From positions 62,001-126,000 of the forward strand of contig JAKSPE010000001.1 of NCBI GenBank assembly GCA_024405015.1: a stretch of 64,000 bases of DNA, given 5' to 3'. Shown here piece after piece: positions 9,341-17,689 of this stretch. Both the position numbers and the translations under genes were made by a program. The first letter of the stretch is position 1; every line of letters starts with the position of its first letter. The stretch is from Sphaerochaetaceae bacterium. Its GTDB lineage: Bacteria > Spirochaetota > Spirochaetia > Sphaerochaetales > Sphaerochaetaceae. Below the pieces are notes generated by a model. That model saw only the letters and a program-made list of their open reading frames with translations, made no database searches and was not told the origin of the DNA.

Positions 9341-9375
9341 AAAAAAAGAAGGCTGAAACAATCGCTTCAGCCTTC
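9341..9375 (-). terminator. alaS terminator
   Basis: On the minus strand GAAGGCTGAA pairs with TTCAGCCTTC and is followed by seven T residues, 20 bases after the alaS stop. Confidence 0.88.
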
Positions 9376-9395
9376 GTGAAACCAAATTGGTTTGA

Positions 9396-11180
9396 TTACT
9401 TCTCAAGAACAGCCTTGATTCTTCTGACACCTGCAGAAGAGCTCTCTTCCTTGAGGATGTGGAAGTGACCCATGTCACCAGTGTGTGTGACGTGTGGACC
9501 AGCACAGACTTCCATGGAGAAATCACCGATGGAATAGACTGTGACCTGCTCGCCGTACTTGCTGGAGAAGAATGCCATAGCACCTCTCTCAACAGCCTGC
9601 TCTGGTGAAAGGGTCTCAACAGTGACCTGGAGGTCCTTCTGAATCTCCTCGTTCACGATGTCCTCAACCTGCTTGATCTGCTCAGCTGTCATCTTCTCAT
9701 GGTATGTGAAGTCGAATCGGAGTCTTTCAGGAGTGATGTTGGAACCCTTCTGTCCGACTTCTGGTCCGAGGACACGTCTAAGTGCTGCCTGGAGCATATG
9801 TGTTGCGGTATGAAGTGCTGTTGTCTGCTCGCTGTGATCGCCAAGACCGCTCTTGAACTGACCTGCATCAGCTGTTCTGGAAAGCTCCTGGTGCTTTGCG
9901 AATGCCTCTTCGAAGCCCTTGACGTCAACTGTGAAGCCCTTCTCTGCTGCAAGCTCCTGTGTGAGCTCGATTGGGAAGCCGTATGTATCATAGAGCTTGA
10001 AGGCGGAACCGCCAGCGATCTCTGTGACACCCTGCTTCTGGAGGAAGAATGTCATCTTGTCAAACTGCTTCTCACCCTTTTCGAGTGTCTCGCTGAACTT
10101 GACCTCTTCCTTTGTCAGCTCGCTGTAGACCTTGTCCTTGTTCTCAAGGAGCTCTGGATACGGCTCGCCGTAAAGGTCAACGACAACTTCTGCAACCTGT
10201 GCAAGGAATGTACCGGCAATGCCGAGGTGACGACCGTTTCTGACAGCTCTTCGGATGAGTCTTCTGAGGATGTAACCCTGTCCGACGTTGGAAGGTGTAC
10301 AACCTCTCTGGTCACCAAGGATGAAGGAGCTTGTTCGGATGTGGTCAGCGATGATTCTCATGGAGACGTCTGTCTTCTCGTCCTGGCCGTAAGTGACACC
10401 AGCGAGCTCACCGATCTTCTTGAGAATCGGCTGCATGACCTCTGTCTCATAGACGCTCTTCTTACCCTGGAGAATGGCGATGGTTCTCTCAATACCCATA
10501 CCGGTATCGATACACTTTCTCTCCATTTCGACGAACTTGCCTTCCTTGGTCTTCTGGTAGCCCATGAGAACGTCGTTCCATACCTCGAAGTACTTTCCGC
10601 AGTGGCAGCCTGGCTTGCAGTCTGGACCACATGCAGGTCTTCCTGTATCGATGAACATCTCGGTATCCGGTCCGCAAGGTCCTGTCTCACCGGCTGGACC
10701 CCACCAGTTGTCCTCACGAGGCATGAAATGGATTCTGTCATATGGGATTCCCATTCTGTGCCAGATTGCGGCGCTCTCCTCGTCACGAGGAATGCCTTCT
10801 TCACCTGCGAAGACTGTAACGGACAGCTTCTCGGAAGGGATTCCAAGCTCCTTTGTGAGGAACTCATAGCTCCAAGGGATCATCTCCTGCTTGAAGTAAT
10901 CTCCAAGAGACCAGTTACCGAGCATCTCAAAGCATGTGAGGTGGTGCGGATCACCGACGCTGTCGATATCACCGGTTCTGATACACTTCTGATAGTCAGT
11001 GAGTCTCTGTCCTGCTGGGTGAGGCTGACCAAGAAGATATGGTACCAGTGGATGCATACCTGCGGTTGTGAAAAGGACGGTTGGGTCGTTTTCAGGAATG
11101 ACTGAAGCACCACTGATCTGAACGTGGCCCTTAGATACAAAAAAATCGATGAATTTCTTTCTTAATTCGTTAGCTGTCAT
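9396..11180 (-). CDS. alaS: Alanine-tRNA ligase, short form lacking the C-Ala domain
   Basis: A 594-residue class II synthetase. The catalytic core shows VLFTTAGMHPLVPYL and CFEMLGNWSLGDYFK. The editing domain has the zinc ligands HTATH (about residue 466) and CAGPHVTHTGDMG near the C-terminus. The protein ends right after the editing domain, so the oligomerising C-Ala domain of the usual 870-residue enzyme is absent. Short AlaRS forms are known from spirochaetes. A TTGACT-17-TAATAT promoter ends 11 bases before ATG 11180. The alternative GTG at 11201 would lie inside the promoter, which rules it out. Confidence 0.95.
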   Translation of the reverse strand: MTANELRKKFIDFFVSKGHVQISGASVIPENDPTVLFTTAGMHPLVPYLLGQPHPAGQRLTDYQKCIRTGDIDSVGDPHHLTCFEMLGNWSLGDYFKQEMIPWSYEFLTKELGIPSEKLSVTVFAGEEGIPRDEESAAIWHRMGIPYDRIHFMPREDNWWGPAGETGPCGPDTEMFIDTGRPACGPDCKPGCHCGKYFEVWNDVLMGYQKTKEGKFVEMERKCIDTGMGIERTIAILQGKKSVYETEVMQPILKKIGELAGVTYGQDEKTDVSMRIIADHIRTSSFILGDQRGCTPSNVGQGYILRRLIRRAVRNGRHLGIAGTFLAQVAEVVVDLYGEPYPELLENKDKVYSELTKEEVKFSETLEKGEKQFDKMTFFLQKQGVTEIAGGSAFKLYDTYGFPIELTQELAAEKGFTVDVKGFEEAFAKHQELSRTADAGQFKSGLGDHSEQTTALHTATHMLQAALRRVLGPEVGQKGSNITPERLRFDFTYHEKMTAEQIKQVEDIVNEEIQKDLQVTVETLSPEQAVERGAMAFFSSKYGEQVTVYSIGDFSMEVCAGPHVTHTGDMGHFHILKEESSSAGVRRIKAVLEK

Positions 11181-11190
11181 AATGCATTCG

Positions 11191-11219
11191 ATATTATCCA
11201 CCTAGTGCAAACTAGTCAA
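11191..11219 (-). promoter_or_regulatory. Sigma-70 promoter of alaS placed against the start codon
   Basis: On the minus strand TTGACT (11214-11219), a 17-bp spacer and TAATAT (11191-11196). The expected start site near 11183-11184 leaves a leader of about three or four bases before ATG 11180. Confidence 0.75.
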
Positions 11220-11288
11220 TATTATAGAGATAGTGAGACCTGCAGTTGGGAGTGCAATATGTCATCAAAAAGAGAGGATGCGATGCTT

Positions 11289-12203
11289 TCAGAACAGTGT
11301 CGGTTGCTCGTCCTTGACGGTCTTGCGACCAAAGGCCCTGGAGATCTGGACCGAACGCTTGACAATGGAGCCTGCGCTGTGTGGATTTGCGATGATGACA
11401 GGGTCCTTGAAGCGTCTTGGCCACAGGTAGGTGCGGTTGTCGTAGGTCTCCTTGAGAATGAAGACATGCTTCCCCTGCTTTTCGCTGTACTGGGCCTGCT
11501 TGACGCCACCGCCGCCATCGCGGTCCTCAATGACGAAGCTTCCCTGAGACATCTGGCTCATCAGGAGGTTGCGCTGCATGAAGAAATACTGCTGGGTCTC
11601 GCGGCTTGGTGCGAACTGGGACACCAGAAGTCCGTGCTCCGCCACAAGACTCTGAAGACGCTCATGCTGCTTTGGGTAGACATTGCAAAGTGATGTTCCA
11701 ATGACACCGATGGTATTGTAATCTTTGGCAAGGGACTCGATGTGAGCCACCCCGTCAATTCCCATGGCAAGGCCACTGATGATATTGAAGCCGCTGGCCC
11801 CCAGAGAGTCGACCACCTCACGGGCAAGCTGCATTCCCCTATTGGATGGGTTTCTGGTTCCGACAACGCTGATGCCACGGCGTCTCAGAAGGCCGGAGTT
11901 TCCCAACAGGTACAGAAATGGGACCTCCTCCGTAGCGGTCGGCCAAAGCGGATGGGTCTGGTCAATGATCATGGCATTGGGATTGAGTTTCTCAAAGGCA
12001 CGTCGACATCTGGAATAGCTGTCACTGATGAGAGTGGCATCGACTCCAAGCACATGCGCATATGCATTAATGTTGTATGGAAGGTCCTCTCTGACATCAC
12101 ATTCATTTCCAATCTGCTGGAACTGCTGCCAGCAGAAATTGTCTGCCTTTTTCAGTACAGACACAACGGTCTCATAGTTCAACGCCCTCTGATAATTGTC
12201 CAT
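11289..12203 (-). CDS. dprA: DNA-processing protein DprA (Smf)
   Basis: A 304-residue DprA/Smf protein. The Rossmann-like domain shows SVVGTRNPSNRGMQLA, SGLAMGIDGVAHIES and GVIGTSLCNVYPKQH in the family order. DprA loads RecA on incoming single-stranded DNA during transformation; many non-competent bacteria retain it. I chose ATG 12203, since the upstream extension is atypical. TACAAT ends eight bases before that ATG and no ribosome-binding site is visible, so a leaderless mRNA is possible. It is divergent from tRNA-Phe. Confidence 0.9.
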   Translation of the reverse strand: MDNYQRALNYETVVSVLKKADNFCWQQFQQIGNECDVREDLPYNINAYAHVLGVDATLISDSYSRCRRAFEKLNPNAMIIDQTHPLWPTATEEVPFLYLLGNSGLLRRRGISVVGTRNPSNRGMQLAREVVDSLGASGFNIISGLAMGIDGVAHIESLAKDYNTIGVIGTSLCNVYPKQHERLQSLVAEHGLLVSQFAPSRETQQYFFMQRNLLMSQMSQGSFVIEDRDGGGGVKQAQYSEKQGKHVFILKETYDNRTYLWPRRFKDPVIIANPHSAGSIVKRSVQISRAFGRKTVKDEQPTLF

Positions 12204-12302
12204 GGATTTGATTGTACACCAAAACGAAATCAGTATCATCGTATTTTTTTCACAAAGTATGCTTGACAATTATTCGAGTTTCGTATAAATGTATTTTTGC
12301 AC

Positions 12303-12375
12303 GCCGTTTTAGCTCAGTAGGTAGAGCAATGGACTGAAAATCCATGTGTCCCTGGTTCAATTCCTGGAGACGGCA
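12303..12375 (+). tRNA. tRNA-Phe (GAA)
   Basis: A full cloverleaf of 73 bases: acceptor GCCGTTT/AGACGGC, D-arm with AGCTCAGTAGGTAGAGC, anticodon arm ATGGA-CTGAAAA-TCCAT (anticodon GAA), T-arm with GGTTCAATTCC. The CCA end is not encoded. A promoter with TTGACA about 40 bases upstream and TATAAA precedes it. Confidence 0.97.
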
Positions 12376-12378
12376 ACT

Positions 12379-12409
12379 AAGGCACCTTGAAAAAGGTGCC
12401 TTTTGTTTT
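12379..12409 (+). terminator. tRNA-Phe terminator
   Basis: AAGGCACCTT and AAGGTGCCTT form a ten-pair stem with a four-base loop, followed by TTTTGTTTT. The remaining 240 bases up to the symporter gene show no gene or clear structure. Confidence 0.88.
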
Positions 12410-12649
12410 ATCTTCACCATGTTCATCAAAAAGAATGCAGATTCCAGATAAGGCAATCAGACGAACAAGTCTGTTCGAGCATCACGAACAATACGCTGCA
12501 GTTGTATGTGTTTTTCGCGGTTTACTTACATATTGTCAGAATTTTCATGAAAATTGTTGCAATCGCATCCCGTTTTCTTGTAATGTTTTGAATAATTATG
12601 CTTTTATTATTCACCAAATAAAGCAAATCTCAGAATAAGGGGCAATCAA

Positions 12650-14179
12650 ATGGCAACAGCAGTGATTATCGTGACGATCATTCTGTATCTCGCATTCGTC
12701 ATCGGCATTGGAATCAGAGCATCCAAGAAGAACAACGACACCGACGATTTCTATCTCGGCGGAAGAAAACTGGGCCCCTTTGTCACAGCAATGAGTGCGG
12801 AAGCATCTGATATGAGTTCTTGGCTTCTCATGGGACTTCCTGGAGTTGCCTATCTCTCAGGTCTTGCAGATCCAGCCTGGACAGCCATCGGACTTGCCGT
12901 CGGCACCTATTTCAACTGGCTCATCGTTGCCAAGAAGATCCGACGTTACACCGTAGTGACAGAGTCCACAACAATCCCGGAGTTCTTCTCCAAGAGATTC
13001 CGTGACAAGGATTCCAAGAACATTCTCATGGCAATCGGTGCCATCGTGATCATTGTGTTCTTCGTTCCATACACAGCATCCGGCTTTGCAGCATGTGGAA
13101 AGCTCTTCGCTTCCCTCTTTGGTGTGAACTATCTGCCAGCCATGATCATCTCCGCCATCGTCATTGTGGCTTACACCACACTGGGCGGATTCCTTGCAGC
13201 ATCCAAGAGTGACTTCTGGCAGTCCATCATCATGACAATCGCCCTGTTTGTCGTCACATTCTTCGGCATCAAGGCAGCTGGCGGCATTGCAAAGGTCATG
13301 GAGAACTCAAAGGCACTTGCCGGTTACCTCTCACTGACAAAGATGCACAATGCCGACGGAAGTGTTGCCAACTACTCCTTCCTGACCATCGTCTCCACAA
13401 TGGCATGGGGTCTTGGCTACTTCGGCATGCCACACATTCTTCTTCGCTTCATGGCAATCGAGGATGAGAAGAAACTCACCCTTTCCAGAAGAGTCGCAAG
13501 CGTCTGGGTTGTCATATCCATGGCAATCTCCATTTTCATCGGTATCATCGGTTTCAGCGTTTCCAAGGCAGGTGTCATCCCAATGCTGTCCGGATCCCAG
13601 TCAGAGACCGTCATCATCCAGATTTCAAACGTCATCGCACAGAAGGGCTTCTTCTTCGCCATCATCGCAGGTCTGATTCTTGCTGGAATCCTTGCAGCAA
13701 CCATGTCCACTGCAGACTCCCAGATCCTTGCAGCCGCATCTTCCGTTTCCGAGAACCTGGTCAAGGGATTCTTCGGCATCAAGCTTTCCCAGAAGATGTC
13801 CATGATGGTCGCAAGACTGACCGTTGTCGGTGTTGCAGTCATCGGCGTGTTCCTGGCACTGAACCCAGACAGTTCTGTCTTCACCATCGTCTCCTTTGCA
13901 TGGGCAGGCTTTGGTGCAGCCTTCGGACCTCTGATGCTGTTCAGCCTGTTCTGGAAGAGAACCAATTTCTACGGAGCTCTTGCCGGTATGGTCTCAGGTG
14001 GAGCTATGGTCTTCATCTGGAAGTTCGCAATCAAGCCAATGGGTGGAGTCTTCGGCATCTACGAGCTTCTTCCAGCATTCCTTGTCTCCGCCCTCTTCAT
14101 CGTCGTGGTCAGCCTTCTTACCGAGGCACCTTCCAAGGAGATCGTCGACGAGTTCGAGGCCGTGAAAAAGGCAAACTGA
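12650..14179 (+). CDS. putP: Sodium:solute symporter, proline permease type
   Basis: A 509-residue member of the SSS family with about 13 membrane helices. SAEASDMSSWLLMGLPG (helix 2), GVAYLSGLADPAWTAIG and, later, STADSQILAAASSVSENL (helix 9 region) are hallmarks of PutP-type sodium/proline symporters. The ribosome-binding site AAGGGG lies seven bases before the ATG. The proline substrate is likely by similarity but not proven. Its original terminator was split by the IS element that follows: AAAGCGCA at 14201 and TGCGCTTT at 15982-15989. Confidence 0.88.
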   Translation: MATAVIIVTIILYLAFVIGIGIRASKKNNDTDDFYLGGRKLGPFVTAMSAEASDMSSWLLMGLPGVAYLSGLADPAWTAIGLAVGTYFNWLIVAKKIRRYTVVTESTTIPEFFSKRFRDKDSKNILMAIGAIVIIVFFVPYTASGFAACGKLFASLFGVNYLPAMIISAIVIVAYTTLGGFLAASKSDFWQSIIMTIALFVVTFFGIKAAGGIAKVMENSKALAGYLSLTKMHNADGSVANYSFLTIVSTMAWGLGYFGMPHILLRFMAIEDEKKLTLSRRVASVWVVISMAISIFIGIIGFSVSKAGVIPMLSGSQSETVIIQISNVIAQKGFFFAIIAGLILAGILAATMSTADSQILAAASSVSENLVKGFFGIKLSQKMSMMVARLTVVGVAVIGVFLALNPDSSVFTIVSFAWAGFGAAFGPLMLFSLFWKRTNFYGALAGMVSGGAMVFIWKFAIKPMGGVFGIYELLPAFLVSALFIVVVSLLTEAPSKEIVDEFEAVKKAN

Positions 14180-14219
14180 GTTCACCTCTTAAAATACGTC
14201 AAAGCGCAGCCACAACAGG

Positions 14220-15970
14220 CAATGTCGTTTAGTTAGGCATTGAAGCAGCCCACAAACACAACTCCAGAACCATCAGCAATGGTGTTTCTGGAGTTTTTTC
14301 ATCTTCAGGAGATCCGTCTGGGACATTGCAGACAGAAGAGCCCCTTTCCCCAGTGTGCTGGGGTTGAGAAGAATGGAATAAAAGAATAATCTTAGCTTGT
14401 CAGGCAGCTCGGTAAGTGAATGCCACAAAACCTTTGGAGATGAGTTGTCTCGGGAAAGATCGTCCATCCCTGACAGGTTCCATGTTCCTTGCCAGCTCCT
14501 GCATTAGTTTCACAGGTCCGCACCTGTTGTTCCTTCCCAGGAACAGCTTCACTGCGCTGGTGGCATCGGAGTGGCTGACCTCATAGACCCTCGTCTTCCC
14601 ATCCCTGCCCCTTGAGAGCTTCTTCCCGACAAATGAAATGAGGAATGACGTCATGTTGTGGAGCGTCAGGGCCACATAGATCTCCTTGATGACGGAGTCC
14701 GCCTTCACCGAATGGAGCCTGGAAAGAAGCTCGTCATACTTGAGTTCCCTGAAACCCGTTTCCTCACTCCATCTCAGGTGGTAGAGCCGCTTCAGCTCCT
14801 CGGCAGGGAACTTGTCTGCAGGAAGGTTTGTTGCAATTGTCTCGAACTCGTTGGGACTCCCTGGCGGATTGATGCGGAATCTGACAAGTCTGAAAGAGAG
14901 CTGATGGTAATGCTCTGTGGGGATGTCTCCCAAAGGGATTGCTTTGCGCCCCTGCCTGAACGGCGTCTTCTCTGGAAGGAAGTCGAAGGGCGCATTGTTC
15001 GGAATCGGGTGGAAGGTCCCAGACTCTTTGGCCGCCTTTGAGTTTACCCTGGTAATTCTAGTGTCCACAAGGACTTCACCTTCGCCTTCCGGACCATCCA
15101 GAGTCTTCCACCAGTAGGTGGCCATGCCAGTGGAATGAATGTCCTTGGTGCGTATGACATAGAAATGGCCAGCCTTCTCAAGATGAGCGAAGAGGTTGTA
15201 GCTCTCGTAGTGCCTGTCGCAGATGACGATGGATGTGGCAGCAATCTTGTCCATCATCCTCCAGCATGCTTTCGTCTCATCATAGTCCTTTCCCTTCTCG
15301 ATGATGCAGTCAGCGAAGCTCCCTGAAAGGATGTCATAGAGGGCGTTGAGATGAAGGGAGCAGAAGTCCTTGCCGGTCCGGTTTGTGTTCCTGTAGCAGT
15401 CGATGTTCCGGCTTGAGATGCTGATGTCGGAGCCGTCGCAGGCAAGGAGCCTGTACCTCCCCTTGTAGAGGAAGTGCCTGTGATACCTTGCGCTGATGCT
15501 TTCGAAGAGATGTCTGAAGAAGCTCTCCTTCAGCTTGGCCAGCTGCTGGACCAATGCGGACTTGGATGGCCTTCCACTGCCAAGGCCGAAGTCGACCTGG
15601 AGGTTGTGGGTGAGGAATCCTGACGAGCGGGAGAAAAGATGGAAGACAAGATCCTCAAGGCTGATCTTCCTGTTCCGTGTGAAGTCACTTCCCGGATGGA
15701 CAAGGAAGGTTTCCCTGTTTTCCGGAAGAATGGCCGAGGCCAAAAGCCGCCTGATGTAATTCTTTATTTCTGAAGGAATTGTGCTATGTCTGTACATGAT
15801 TAATTATATCACAGAATTCATAACAAAGCACTATTTAATTGCTTTTAGCAAAAAGAATTAGATATAATATCTCAAACAGAAAACATCAAAAAAAAGAAGA
15901 CATGGACCATCTTAAATCCATGTCTTCTTTAACCTGAGGGCTCCTCCAATGTCTTAACTTAACGACATTG
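14220..15970. mobile_element. IS4-family insertion sequence with 10-bp target duplication
   Basis: The element is 1751 bp, bounded by inverted repeats that begin CAATGTCGTT and continue about 30 bases with a few mismatches and one indel (14220-14250 and 15941-15970). Both ends are flanked by the direct repeat CCACAACAGG (14210-14219 and 15971-15980), a 10-bp target duplication typical of IS4 elements. Removing the IS and one repeat restores AAAGCGCA-gCC-ACAACA-GGt-TGCGCTTT plus T-run, a terminator for the upstream symporter. Two further hairpins inside the ends (14261-14299, ending in Ts, and 15892-15929) would shield the transposase from outside transcription. Confidence 0.9.
14400..15797 (-). 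CDS. IS4-family transposase
   Basis: A 465-residue DDE transposase that looks complete. The first Asp is in LLACDGSDISIS (about residue 131), the second in IVICDRHYESYNLFAHL (about 225), and the Glu lies in the IS4 signature YHLRWSEETGFRELKYD (Y-2-R-3-E-6-K, about 340-356). It cuts and pastes the surrounding element. The gene fills most of the IS and points away from the symporter gene's direction. No frameshift or stop is present, so the copy may be active. Confidence 0.93.
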   Translation of the reverse strand: MYRHSTIPSEIKNYIRRLLASAILPENRETFLVHPGSDFTRNRKISLEDLVFHLFSRSSGFLTHNLQVDFGLGSGRPSKSALVQQLAKLKESFFRHLFESISARYHRHFLYKGRYRLLACDGSDISISSRNIDCYRNTNRTGKDFCSLHLNALYDILSGSFADCIIEKGKDYDETKACWRMMDKIAATSIVICDRHYESYNLFAHLEKAGHFYVIRTKDIHSTGMATYWWKTLDGPEGEGEVLVDTRITRVNSKAAKESGTFHPIPNNAPFDFLPEKTPFRQGRKAIPLGDIPTEHYHQLSFRLVRFRINPPGSPNEFETIATNLPADKFPAEELKRLYHLRWSEETGFRELKYDELLSRLHSVKADSVIKEIYVALTLHNMTSFLISFVGKKLSRGRDGKTRVYEVSHSDATSAVKLFLGRNNRCGPVKLMQELARNMEPVRDGRSFPRQLISKGFVAFTYRAA

Positions 15971-16026
15971 CCACAACAGGTTGCGCTTTTTTTCTGTCCT
16001 TGCAAAATAAATCATCTTTTTCTAAT

Positions 16027-16061
16027 TTCCTATTGATTTAATAGGAATAATAGGTTATAGT
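16027..16061 (+). promoter_or_regulatory. Promoter of the sulfhydrylase transcript with palindromic operator
   Basis: TTCCTATT (16027-16034) and AATAGGAA (16040-16047) form a perfect eight-base inverted repeat with a five-base spacer. The repeat overlaps the -35 box TTGATT (16033-16038), which is followed by a 17-bp spacer and TATAGT (16056-16061). A bound repressor would exclude RNA polymerase. Rrf2-type sulfur regulators use sites of this size, but assignment is inference. Transcription would start near 16068. Confidence 0.6.
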
Positions 16062-16092
16062 CCAATCATCAACCACAAAGGAGGAACCGCAC

Positions 16093-16161
16093 ATGACAAG
16101 AACACTTTCAATTCTGTGCATCACAATGTGCTCCTCCATGAGGATGCCCCTCCAGGGCTAA
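16093..16161 (+). CDS. Candidate regulatory leader peptide, 22 residues
   Basis: A short ORF with an excellent ribosome-binding site (AAAGGAGG, spacing eight) encodes 22 residues with two Cys, four Met and four Ser, e.g. LCITMCSSMRM. It sits about 25 bases after the predicted transcription start and 126 bases before the sulfhydrylase gene. Its ribosome-binding site and start (GGAGGA at 16080-16085, GCACAT at 16089-16094) can pair with its own coding region (ATGTGC at 16126-16131, TCCTCC at 16132-16137). The latter segment can also fold as CCTC-CAT-GAGG (16133-16143). This fits a translation-dependent sensor of Cys or Met supply; it is not proven. Confidence 0.6.
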   Translation: MTRTLSILCITMCSSMRMPLQG

Positions 16162-16287
16162 TATCTTCTATTTAACACACCACACATCCCTATCATCAGA
16201 CGTTTTCCCCAAAGCCACCAGGCAGTGCCGGACTTTACAGGAATCCTCACCGAAACAAATTTGACATTATCCATTCAGGAGAACCAT

Positions 16288-17571
16288 ATGAGCAACAATT
16301 ATCGTTTTGAGACACTTCAGCTTCACGTCGGACAGGAAAATGCAGACCCAACCACTGATTCAAGAGCAGTCCCTATCTATCAGACAACATCCTATGTCTT
16401 TCACAACTCCAAGCATGCAGCCGATCGCTTTGACCTTGCCGATTCCGGAAACATCTATGGAAGACTGACAAACTCAACCCAGGAAGTCCTGGAAAAGAGA
16501 ATCGCAGCTCTTGAAGGTGGAGTTGCAGCCCTTGCCGTTGCAAGCGGAGCCGCAGCCATCACATACACCCTTCAGGCCCTTGCCCAGAATGGAGACCACA
16601 TCGTTGCTCAGAAGACCATCTATGGCGGCTCCTACAACCTGCTCGCCCATACCCTTCCACAGTTCGGCGTCACAGCAACATTCGTCAATGCCCATGACCT
16701 TACAGAAGTTGAATCGGCCATCCAGCCGAACACAAAGGCCATCTATATTGAGACACTCGGAAACCCGAACTCCGACATTCCAGACATCGATGCCATCGCA
16801 GCCATTGCACACAAACATGGACTTCCGGTTGTCGTGGATAACACCTTCGGAACACCGTTCTTTGTCCGTCCGATCGAGCATGGTGCTGACATTGTCGTCC
16901 ATTCTGCAACCAAGTTCATCGGCGGTCACGGAACAAGCCTTGGTGGAATCATCGTCGACTCCGGAAAGTTTGACTGGAAGAAGAGCGGCAAGTACAAGCC
17001 AATTGCAGATCCAAACCCAAGCTATCATGGCATCAGTTTCTCCGATGCCGTCGGACCTGCAGCCTTTGTGACCTATGTCAGAGCAATCCTTCTGCGCGAC
17101 CAGGGTGCAGCCATCAGCCCATTCAACGCTTTCCTTCTTTTGCAGGGAACCGAGACCTTGTCTCTCAGACTTGAGCGCCATGCCGAGAACACAAAGAAGG
17201 TCGTCGAGTTTTTGACAAAGCATCCAAAGGTACAAAAGGTCAACCACCCTTCCCTTGCCGACCACCCAGACCATGCGCTTTACACCAAGTACTTCCCAAA
17301 TGGTGGAGCCTCCATCTTCACTTTTGAGATCAAGGGTGGCAAGGATGCAGCATGGAAGTTCATCGACAACCTCAAGATCTTCAGCCTTCTTGCCAACGTC
17401 GCGGATGTGAAGTCACTGGTCATCCATCCTGCAACAACCACACACAGCCAGCTTAACGATGCAGAGCTTGCCGACCAGGGCATCACACAGAGCACCATCC
17501 GACTCAGCATCGGAACCGAGCACATCGATGACATCATCGCCGATCTCGAGGCAGGTTTCGCAGCAGTCTAA
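16288..17571 (+). CDS. metY: O-acetylhomoserine aminocarboxypropyltransferase/cysteine synthase family enzyme
   Basis: A 427-residue PLP enzyme of the Cys/Met metabolism family. Visible are [18 protein letters not shown], the phosphate-binding LASG-like [11 protein letters not shown], and the cofactor lysine in [18 protein letters not shown] (about residue 207). Length and the VGPAAF and [12 protein letters not shown] segments fit O-acetylhomoserine sulfhydrylase, which makes homocysteine from sulfide. The start at 16288 follows CAGGAG with a spacing of seven. It lies behind the leader peptide and the palindromic operator, consistent with control by sulfur supply. Confidence 0.92.
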   Translation: MSNNYRFETLQLHVGQENADPTTDSRAVPIYQTTSYVFHNSKHAADRFDLADSGNIYGRLTNSTQEVLEKRIAALEGGVAALAVASGAAAITYTLQALAQNGDHIVAQKTIYGGSYNLLAHTLPQFGVTATFVNAHDLTEVESAIQPNTKAIYIETLGNPNSDIPDIDAIAAIAHKHGLPVVVDNTFGTPFFVRPIEHGADIVVHSATKFIGGHGTSLGGIIVDSGKFDWKKSGKYKPIADPNPSYHGISFSDAVGPAAFVTYVRAILLRDQGAAISPFNAFLLLQGTETLSLRLERHAENTKKVVEFLTKHPKVQKVNHPSLADHPDHALYTKYFPNGGASIFTFEIKGGKDAAWKFIDNLKIFSLLANVADVKSLVIHPATTTHSQLNDAELADQGITQSTIRLSIGTEHIDDIIADLEAGFAAV

Positions 17572-17594
17572 ATTCATGTAATAAAATCTCCTTA

Positions 17595-17627
17595 CCCATG
17601 GGAAGTTCGCTTCTCATGGGATTTTTT
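17595..17627 (+). terminator. Terminator of the sulfhydrylase gene
   Basis: CCCATGGGAAG and CTTCTCATGGG form an 11-base stem with one mismatch and a TTCG loop, followed by seven Ts. Confidence 0.88.
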
Positions 17628-17689
17628 TCGCCTTCCGACTAGGTTTGAAACTCCTTTGCCAAAGATGTAGAATGGCTTTGAGGTAGCAG

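Noticed and set aside
9699..11105. A 468-codon plus-strand ORF opposite alaS
   Set aside because: It is antisense to a clear alaS gene; the reading is Leu/Cys/Asp-rich shadow coding without domains or a ribosome-binding site. The same applies to long antisense ORFs at 20367-21782, 35233-36588 and 61878-63539.
11178..11201. GTG 11201 as the alaS start
   Set aside because: It lies within the promoter spacer, upstream of the predicted transcription start.
14201..14245. AAAGCGCA as the outer end of the IS inverted repeat
   Set aside because: The 10-bp CCACAACAGG is in direct, not inverted, orientation at both ends, so it is the target duplication; the outer arms belong to the split host terminator.
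16062..16287. SAM riboswitch or T-box before metY
   Set aside because: No SAM-I core motifs, no T-box sequence and no terminator hairpin between the leader ORF and metY.
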